Positions 8,101-12,064 of a stretch of DNA of 12,064 nucleotides are shown here, piece by piece. The stretch's first letter is position 1, and each line of letters opens with the position of its first letter. The notes below the pieces were generated by a model. That model saw only the letters and a list, made by a program, of their open reading frames with translations, did not search any database and had not been told where the DNA came from. This DNA comes from Baffinella frigidus. Lineage: Eukaryota; Cryptophyceae; Cryptomonadales; Baffinellaceae. The stretch lies in NCBI GenBank assembly GCA_026770585.1, contig MU646446.1, forward strand, positions 95,719 to 107,782, written 5' to 3'. A program made the position numbers and the translations under genes.

Positions 8101-11100
8101 TTCTGACTCGGGACCCTCAACCCTCAACCCTCAACCCTACCATCCGACTTGAAACCCTAAGCCCTGAACTCTGAACTCTGAACCCTAAAAACCCGTACAC
8201 CCTGAACCCTGAACCCATAAACGCATGCACCCTAAACCCTTCAGTTCCGAACCCAGTCAAGCGGTAGGGCGACCCTACACCCCGAACCCTAGTGAACCCC
8301 CACACCCCACTAAACCCCAACACCCAAACCCCCAAACCGTGCACCAGGGAAGAGTGAGGGCGACGCTTAACCCTAAACCCGAAACCCGAAACCCTAAACC
8401 CTAAACCCTAAACCCCCTCCTAAACCCAAAACCGTGAACAAGGAAAGAGTGAGGGGCAATCTACACCCTTAACCCCTTCTGACACTAAAGACATAACTCC
8501 TCGAGCAAACTAAACCCAAAACCCGAGCAGGGAAGAGTGAGGGGGACTACGCGGAGGCGACGATCTCGATGTGGGTGGAGGACACTGTTGAGCTCATCAA
8601 GGAGGTCATCAAGGTGCGCGATCGCTGTAGGAGTGTGGAGTTATAGAGTTGGTTGTACATTTGTACAGTTAGTTGTACAGTCATACAGTTCGTTGTACAG
8701 TTGTACAGTTGTACAGTTGCACAGCTGTACAGTTAGTTGTACAGTTGTACATTCCAAGGTGAGGGCCCTGGAATCCAATCCCGCCAGGTATTTAAATTAA
8801 ACACCCGTATTTGATTTGTATACCTTCCAATTCAATCCTCCGAGCAATCTGAGTTGCCCAGAGGATTGAATTCAATCCTCACCGGTGACTGGGAAGATGT
8901 ATCAACACCCCTGACCGAGAAGGGGGGGGGCACCCCCGGGGACCGAGAAGGAGGGAAGGGTTGGCTTCGAGGGAGATTTCGACCATGCATTTTCCGGAGT
9001 AAATAAATTTTATCAAACTGCGAATGGCTCATCCCACACCGATAACCGTAGCAATGTGGTGTGCAGGGGCCAGTGGTGCTGTGCGGGTCGGGGGTGGGCG
9101 GGTGGGTCGCGATGCATGTCGCACAGCGCTGCTCAGAGGTCACAACCCTAAACCCCAGAACCACAGAACCCCCAACCATAAACCATAAACCCTCAACCCT
9201 AAATCCCACGTACACCCTACACCCTACACCCTACAACCATTCAACCCTAAACCCTAAACCCTAAACCCTCAACCTTCAACCCTAAACCCTAAACCCTAAA
9301 CCCTAAACCCTAAACCCTAAAACCCTAAACCCTACACCCTAAACCCTCATCAGGTGAAGGGGCTGGTAGGCGTCGCGGCGGATCCCGACTTCACGACGGA
9401 CGTGGTCCTCCCGAAGCTCGACGACGCGACCAAGGTCCGATTTCTGGAACAGGGTGTAGGATTCAGGGTACAGGGTTAACTGTCTAGGATTCAAGGACTT
9501 CAGTACGGACCCTGCTTCCAAGAAAGTCCGGGCCCACGCTCCGTCGCAGTCTATTTGGGCCAAATCACCAATTTTGGTTCGTCAGGGGTCTTTCCCGCTC
9601 CAAGTTTGACTCGACCAAGGTCCGATTTCTTCTGCCTGGAACGCGGTTCGGAGAATTCATATGAAGCATAACGCGATTAGGAGAGGGAACCCTGTTTAGG
9701 ATATACGGAATCCTGGTTGTGGAATCCGGTTGGACTTGACGACGGATGTAGTCTTCCCGCAGCTTGCCGAGGCGAGAACCTCCTTAACGTCAACTGCCCA
9801 CAGGCGAAGTTGACTTTTGATAAAAGGTCCTTAGTCCAACCAAGGTATTTCTTCTGCCTGAAACGCGGTTAGGAGGAGGAGTCCTGTGATCGATAGATTG
9901 CGGAATCCGATTAGATGGAGAAATTGGATCCCCCCGAAGCTTGACGAGGCGACCAAGGTCCGATTTCTCGCTCTGCCGCAGTCTATTTGGGCTGACTAAT
10001 TTGGCGAGGCCGGGCTCTTTTTCGGTTAGGAGAAGGAATTGTGTTCCACACAGTGGACTACAAAGGGGTTTCGTGAATAAACCCGCGGCGCATAATCCAG
10101 AGGACCCTACGGTAGGCCATACGGTAGGGACGTAAGGTGGTCCCTCAGATATCCTAACCGATTACTGAATGATATCCAACCACGAACCACTTCGTGGTCC
10201 GCTGTGGCCACTTAGCAGCCACCGGTGGCTTCACGGATAAGGCCATCTAAACGGTTTCTACTAGAATCTTATCCATTACCCTCTCACCTAACCGGAATTT
10301 CACCTTGAACCCAAGGCGAAAAGGTCCTCTGTCGCTGCTAGGTGGGCGACGCCTTTGTCGCTGCTAGGTGGGCGACGGTGGGGGGACGACGCACGTCCCC
10401 CCACCGTCCCCCCACCCCGCGGGCGAAAATCGCGAATGACGGAAAGGCGACCATCCCGTAGGGCGAGAACCACTTGGATGGGTGCATTCTGTCACCCATC
10501 CAAGCGTTGTGGGATTTATCCGGGGAAACCTATTTTTCTTTAGTTTGATGGTATGGAAAATTACTACACAAATGCTTTAATATTACTAATAAGAACGAAT
10601 TGTGTAGTAATTTTCCTTGCCATCAAACTAAAGAAAAATAGGCTTCCCCGGATAAGGATATGCTTTTGCCCGACCCGCACAGCACCACAGGCCCCTGCTG
10701 GTTCATCTCGGACCACACCAGAATCTGTCCTGATATAAAGGCGTAAGATAGCATCATTTGATGCCTAAAATAGCATGTACACCCTTACCTGCCGCGTGGG
10801 GAGCCTAAGATAGCGGGACAGAAGCTGTCTTGGTCCGAAATCAAAGTGGGTGCCCGTGTGCCTTCTCTCATCCAAGCTCATTTCCGCGAAAATCGCTAAC
10901 GGCGGAAAGGTGTCTGTGCAAAAAGGCATATAATGGCTCCAAAGGCAATGAAAGTTACTGCACAGAGGCTACACCTCGGGTTTAGATAGGTCCCTTCAGC
11001 ATTCTCAGCTCGTGTTTTTCGCAGGCGAAAATCGCGAACGACGGGAAGGCGACCATCACGTGGGGCGAAAACGAGTACATCCTCTCCGCCAAGCTCATCG

Positions 11101-11976
11101 AGGACTCCAAGAGTGCGCTCCCTCCCCTGTTACGGAACCGTTCAGTCCTGGATGGTTTGTTACCCTGTTACGGAACCGTTCAGTCCTGTTGCGGAACCGT
11201 TCAGTCCTGTATGGCTTTCTGGGCCCTGACGCGAATCGCTGCAGGAAGCCAACCGCGTCAATCATATCCCACAGAGCCCACCCCCTCCGTTGTGGGATAT
11301 AATTTTGCCCGATTCGCACTGCCCCGGCACCACATTTCTACGGTTCGCCGTGTATAGTTAGGGGCCATCAAATAAACGGATGAGAACGAGTACATCCTCT
11401 CCTCCAAGCTCATCGAGGATTCCAAGAGTGCCCTCCCTCCCACCCCCCGTTTCCCGTGAGACTCTTCTGATGATTTATCTGCATCACATGAAAGCTGACG
11501 CCGTACCCCCGAAACATACATGCTACTTCTTTCGAACCCCTCTCATGAATCTGACGCCTTACCCCCGAAACAGAGATGCTAGTGCTGACGGGCGGCCCGG
11601 GCAGCCTTAAGATCACGTGCCCCGTCCGCCTTGTTCAGGTACCCTGACCCCTGAACCCTAAAACCTGAACACCGAGCAATGAACCCTTAACACTAAACAC
11701 TCGAAACGCTCAACACTCAACCCCCAACCCTCAACCCACAACCCTCAACACAAACCCTCAACCCTCAACCCTGAACAAAACCCCTGAACCCTAAACACTG
11801 AACATTAAACACTGAACACTAAACACTAAACCCCAAACCCCAAACCCCAAACCCCAAACCCCGAACCCCAACCCCAAAACCCAAAACCCAAAACCCCAAA
11901 CCAGGGGCTCGGGGATGAAGAGATCCCGCCTGACAGGGCGCTCAAGATCTGCGAGGTGTTGCAGTCCAAGGACGTG
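5041..11976 (+). CDS. Plastid-targeted alpha/beta hydrolase, ABHD10-like, nine exons, 3' end outside window
   Basis: Exons are 5041-5174, 5278-5388, 7874-7956, 8531-8613, 9067-9138, 9354-9434, 11025-11112, 11574-11638 and 11905-11976. All phases agree, giving 263 residues so far. Residues 1-20 form a signal peptide, F21-A-P-S starts the transit peptide, and the mature part starts near residue 66. It matches the ABHD10 / bacterial serine-hydrolase family: GTKA (84-87), the DYFGCGKSEGD stretch (105-115), an elbow reading CGSGVGGW (143-150), GLVGVAADPDFT, LIEDSKK, and CPVRLVQG followed by the probable catalytic Asp243. Relatives cleave acyl-thioesters or acyl-glucuronides; the substrate here is unknown. 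The elbow has Gly146 where relatives have the nucleophilic Ser, so the product may be inactive or altered. The histidine and stop codon should lie to the right. Confidence 0.85.
5278..5388 (+). CDS. Hydrolase exon 2: end of transit peptide and first core strand
   Basis: It has one base, 36 codons and two bases after GTGCAG|G, with the donor TG|GTCAAG. The intron before it is 103 bp. The peptide runs SVIAAPRVRAPLSIATGLRM, a typical transit peptide end, then KVDLIPFGA and a Trp split across the next intron, which leads straight into QGTKA of exon 3. The frame hits a stop 14 bases beyond the chosen donor. The donor is weak; GAG|GTGCGC at 5345 would need a further exon to restore phase. Confidence 0.6.
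5389..5925. other. Left part of hydrolase intron 2, mostly unexplained
   Basis: I see no further exon. A 20-bp direct repeat, GAACACCCATCCTCAGTGTT, occurs at 5515 and 5535. The stretch TTCCACACAGCGGGCTACGA near 5867 recurs diverged at about 10045. A palindrome, CGGGCTCTGAGAGCCCG, lies at 5895-5911. Confidence 0.5.
5926..5992 (+). repeat. CCTACGG-type dispersed repeat, copy 2
   Basis: It closely matches 2235-2302, including CCCTATGTCCCTACGG and CTTATCGCTGAAG. It follows the TTCCACACAG stretch, as the piece at 10100 also does, so the two form one longer repeat. Confidence 0.75.
6295..6416 (+). mobile_element. Family 2 foldback element, full length
   Basis: It is 122 bp with ends CCTAGCTCTCTCTGAGTTTT and the diverged inverse GTCAGGCATAGATAGG. 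It is the only copy with both ends recognisable, and it defines the family. It lies in hydrolase intron 2. Confidence 0.75.
6671..6895. repeat. Direct repeat with poly-C tracts
   Basis: TCTACCTTCCGGG(T/C)CTCC followed by AGATGACAAG, a run of 13-15 C, and TAATT occurs at 6671-6718 and 6848-6895. Between them is a CCTACGG-type piece (6768-6810). Confidence 0.8.
6893..7034 (+). mobile_element. Family 4 dispersed element, copy 1
   Basis: This stretch of about 142 bp is shared with 10702-10844: CATCTCGGA...CCAGAATCTGT, GGCGTAAGATAGCATCAT, ACACCCTTA and a TTCCGAAAT end. The ends are imperfect inverted repeats (TCTCGGAxCA and TxTCCGAAA). It is probably a non-autonomous element. Confidence 0.65.
7095..7285 (+). 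repeat. Telomere-like CCCTAAA array, block 1
   Basis: It is a degenerate-to-perfect run of CCCTAAA with the C-rich strand on the plus strand. It leads into a broken copy of exon 3 at 7290. It is interstitial, since coding exons lie on both sides. Confidence 0.9.
7290..7314 (+). pseudogene. Broken copy of hydrolase exon 3 (acceptor and 5' end)
   Basis: After GTGCAG it reads G plus codons for QGTKAFAL, then passes within the next codon into AACCCTAAACCC. Third-position differences from the real exon (GGA, ACG, TTC, CTG) leave the peptide unchanged. Confidence 0.8.
7312..7862 (+). repeat. Telomere-like array, block 2
   Basis: About 550 bp of CCCTAAA mixed with CCCTACA, CCCCAAA and CCCTGAA variants. 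It ends in the C-rich tract just before the exon 3 acceptor. Confidence 0.95.
7874..7956 (+). CDS. Hydrolase exon 3 (GTKA and DYFGCG segment)
   Basis: It has one base, 27 codons and one base between TTCGCAG|G and GCG|GTAAAG. It encodes QGTKAFALQTWAKRNNQGFF then TADYFGC, matching the family stretch from the oxyanion loop to the D-Y-S-G-x-G turn. Two broken copies flank it, at 7290-7314 (5' end) and about 8013-8082 (3' end). Confidence 0.85.
8013..8082 (+). pseudogene. Second copy of the 3' part of hydrolase exon 3
   Basis: It encodes TWATRDDEGFFTADYFGC and ends at the same phase with a GTAACC donor. A stop (TAA) lies just upstream in frame, and the 5' part has been overwritten by CCCTAAA-like sequence. 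It could be a relic or an alternative 3' exon segment. Confidence 0.7.
8348..8460 (+). pseudogene. Two broken copies of the hydrolase exon 4 start
   Basis: CCAG|GGAAGAGTGAGGGCGACG at 8348 and AAG|GAAAGAGTGAGGGG at 8442 repeat the exon 4 acceptor and its K-S-E-G-D codons. With the real exon at 8531 they form a series with a period of about 90 bp. Confidence 0.75.
8531..8613 (+). CDS. Hydrolase exon 4
   Basis: It has two bases plus 27 codons between GAGCAG|GG and AAG|GTGCGC. It encodes GKSEGDYAEATISMWVEDTV then ELIKEVIK, the helix before the nucleophile strand; relatives have a similar W-x-x-D helix here. Two copies of its acceptor and first 15-20 bases lie upstream at 8348-8366 and 8440-8460. 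Confidence 0.85.
8640..8752 (+). repeat. TGTACA-rich minisatellite
   Basis: About ten irregular copies of GTTGTACAGT-like units, each carrying the palindrome TGTACA, start about 30 bp after the exon 4 donor. The period alternates between about 9 and 18 bp. Confidence 0.85.
8829..8872. repeat. Hairpin with 12-bp arms
   Basis: AATTCAATCCTC (8829-8840) and GAGGATTGAATT (8861-8872) flank a 20-base loop in hydrolase intron 4. Function unknown. Confidence 0.7.
8983..9055 (+). pseudogene. Decayed fragment of nuclear 18S rRNA (5' region)
   Basis: CCATGCAT, then TAAATAAATTTTAT, AAACTGCGAATGGCTCAT and GATAACCGTAGCAAT match in order the conserved 5' part of eukaryotic small-subunit rRNA. The segment between GGCTCAT and GATAACCG is deleted. 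It is too short and broken to function. Confidence 0.8.
9067..9138 (+). CDS. Hydrolase exon 5: nucleophile elbow
   Basis: It has 24 codons, phase 0 at both ends, between GTGTGCAG|GGG and GAG|GTCACA. The peptide GPVVLCGSGVGGWVAMHVAQ then RCSE aligns with the family elbow, normally G-S-S-(L/M)-G-G-W. The third residue of that motif is Gly (codon GGG at 9091-9093), so the usual nucleophilic Ser is absent. An 18S rRNA scrap ends 11 bases before the exon. Confidence 0.8.
9144..9350 (+). repeat. Telomere-like array in hydrolase intron 5
   Basis: CCCTAAA repeats with variants fill almost the whole 215-bp intron and run to within three bases of the exon 6 acceptor CAG. The C-rich strand is again in the sense direction. 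Confidence 0.9.
9354..9434 (+). CDS. Hydrolase exon 6
   Basis: It has 27 codons, phase 0, between CTCATCAG|GTG and AAG|GTCCGA. It encodes VKGLVGVAADPDFTTDVVLP then KLDDATK, the strand after the elbow and the start of the lid region. A telomere-like array runs up to the acceptor. Decayed copies lie at 9611-9620, 9722-9778 and 9927-9957. Confidence 0.85.
9435..10095 (+). repeat. Diverged tandem units carrying pieces of exon 6
   Basis: Repeated blocks contain ACCAAGGTCCGATTTCTTC (the exon 6 end and donor), TGCCTGGAACGCGGTTAGGA and GACGACGGATGTAGTC (exon 6 interior). Exon-like pieces lie at 9611-9620, 9722-9778, 9835-9846 and 9927-9957. The piece at 9927 reads PPKLDEATK with an intact donor context. 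Confidence 0.7.
10331..10405. repeat. Direct repeat followed by hairpin
   Basis: GTCGCTGCTAGGTGGGCGACG occurs at 10331 and 10357. A hairpin with arms GGTGGGGGGACG and CGTCCCCCCACC (10377-10405) follows, just before a broken copy of exon 7. Confidence 0.8.
10423..10477 (+). pseudogene. Broken copy of hydrolase exon 7 with stop codon
   Basis: It reads AKIANDGKATIP, then TAG at 10459-10461, then GEN. The acceptor AG has become GG. It runs into a hairpin (10473-10504, 12-bp arms CTTGGATGGGTG). Confidence 0.8.
10516..10655 (+). mobile_element. 140-bp foldback element, family 1, copy 3
   Basis: Same length and ends as the other two. The target duplication is GGAT (10512-10515 and 10656-10659). 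Both arms carry the paired change of TTCATTTGATGG to TTAGTTTGATGG, so the stem stays paired. Confidence 0.95.
10702..10844 (+). mobile_element. Family 4 dispersed element, copy 2
   Basis: It matches 6893-7034 over its whole length with scattered substitutions. It lies in hydrolase intron 6. Confidence 0.65.
10886..10910 (+). pseudogene. Short broken copy of hydrolase exon 7
   Basis: GCGAAAATCGCTAACGGCGG then AAAGG encodes AKIANGGK and then diverges. There is no acceptor. Confidence 0.6.
11025..11112 (+). CDS. Hydrolase exon 7
   Basis: It has 29 codons plus one base between TTCGCAG|GCG and AAGA|GTGCGC. It encodes AKIANDGKATITWGENEYIL then SAKLIEDSK, matching the family lid segment that ends L-I-E-D-(G/S)-(R/K). 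Partial copies lie at 10423-10477, 10886-10910 and 11365-11427. Confidence 0.8.
11127..11215 (+). repeat. Short tandem repeat after exon 7
   Basis: Three copies of CTGTTACGGAACCGTTCAGT (the third with TTGCGG) start just after the exon 7 donor region. Confidence 0.8.
11365..11427 (+). pseudogene. Copy of the 3' part of hydrolase exon 7
   Basis: It encodes ENEYILSSKLIEDSK plus A and keeps the GTGCCC donor position and the following CTCCCTCCC intron start. One residue differs (Ala to Ser). It lies in intron 7 with no usable acceptor at the family position. Confidence 0.8.
11499..11530 (+). pseudogene. Broken copy of the hydrolase exon 8 acceptor region
   Basis: ACGCCGTACCCCCGAAACAT then ACATGCTACTTCT repeats, 55 bp upstream, the real ACGCCTTACCCCCGAAACAG and ATGCTAGTGCT. 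The AG acceptor is lost (CAT). Confidence 0.7.
11574..11638 (+). CDS. Hydrolase exon 8
   Basis: It has two bases plus 21 codons between GAAACAG|AG and GTTCAG|GTACCC. A from exon 7 plus AG gives Lys, and the peptide continues MLVLTGGPGSLKITCPVRLV then Gln. This matches the family run LLxGGP...CPVRLL. A weaker acceptor at 11581-11582 keeps the same frame but drops three residues. A copy of the acceptor and first bases lies at 11499-11530. Confidence 0.75.
11641..11903 (+). repeat. Telomere-like array in hydrolase intron 8
   Basis: CCCTGAA, CCCTAAA, CACTAAA, CCCTCAA and CCCCAAA variants fill the intron. The CCCCAAA run ends in the CCAG acceptor of exon 9. Confidence 0.9.
11905..11976 (+). CDS. 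Hydrolase exon 9 (catalytic Asp segment)
   Basis: It has 24 codons, phase 0, between AAACCAG|GGG and GTG|GTGAGT, the only canonical GTGAGT donor in the gene. It encodes GLGDEEIPPDRALKICEVLQ then SKDV. With Gln from exon 8 this gives Q-G-L-G-D-E, equivalent to the family H-G-x-x-D motif that carries the catalytic Asp. The exon with the catalytic His should follow beyond the window. Confidence 0.85.
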
Positions 11977-11978
11977 GT

Positions 11979-12064
11979 GAGTCTTCTTCTTCCTTTTCTT
12001 CTTTTTCTTCTTCTTCTTCTTCTTCTTCTTCTTCTTCTTCTTCTTTCTTCTTCTTCTTCTTCTT
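11979..12064 (+). repeat. CTT microsatellite at start of intron 9
   Basis: After GTGAGT the sequence is almost pure (CTT)n to the window edge. It is a polypyrimidine run; the exon beyond cannot be seen. Confidence 0.95.

Larger units (their letters stand above)
7979..8527 (+). repeat. Telomere-like mosaic in hydrolase intron 3
   Basis: CCCTAAA, CCCTGAA and CCCTCAA variants are interleaved with a copy of exon 3 (8013-8082) and two copies of the exon 4 start (8348-8366, 8440-8460). The last repeats, AAACCCAAAACCCGAGCAG, form the acceptor region of exon 4. Confidence 0.85.

Noticed and set aside
7821-8344. Minus-strand open frames rich in GFRV repeats
   Set aside because: They are translations of the CCCTAAA array (TTTAGGG on the minus strand) and have no coding signal.
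5041-11976. Whole hydrolase gene as a pseudogene
   Set aside because: All nine exons are open with matching phases and splice sites, while the intron copies carry stops and lost sites. The Ser-to-Gly change alone does not show loss of the gene, though a decaying paralogue remains possible.

Overview
This is nuclear DNA of a eukaryote, most likely an alga with a red-lineage complex plastid. It holds two genes cut into short GT-AG exons. One protein begins with a signal peptide followed by Phe-Ala-Pro-Ser, the bipartite plastid address used by cryptophytes, stramenopiles, haptophytes and some alveolate algae. Plant-type telomere-like repeats (CCCTAAA), several foldback elements and a scrap of 18S rRNA fill the introns. 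A cryptophyte or other chromist/alveolate alga would fit; the sequence does not settle which.

Layout. 1-1756: repeats, foldback elements and no supportable gene. 1757-4706, minus strand: a five-exon gene for a small PDZ-domain protein of about 203 residues with a Cys-rich N-terminus. 4707-5040: a 334-bp divergent intergenic region. 5041-11976, plus strand: nine exons (263 codons, running off the right edge) of a plastid-targeted alpha/beta hydrolase resembling ABHD10 and its bacterial relatives. 11977-12064: the next intron, which begins with a CTT tract.

Both gene models were assembled by eye from exon-sized peptides, splice sites and phases. Every junction is phase-compatible, and the joined peptides read through known family motifs: a GVGI carboxylate loop in the PDZ domain, and GTKA, the nucleophile-elbow GGW and the CPVRLVQG-x-x-D segment in the hydrolase. 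The serine expected at the hydrolase nucleophile elbow reads as glycine.

The most unusual feature is that many exons in both genes are accompanied by one to six broken copies in the neighbouring introns, in the same orientation and often keeping the splice site. In the hydrolase gene many of these copies run into CCCTAAA arrays, which also sit just upstream of several real acceptors. A 140-bp foldback element occurs three times with 4-bp target duplications. Two insertions happen to create intron-like GT...AG ends.
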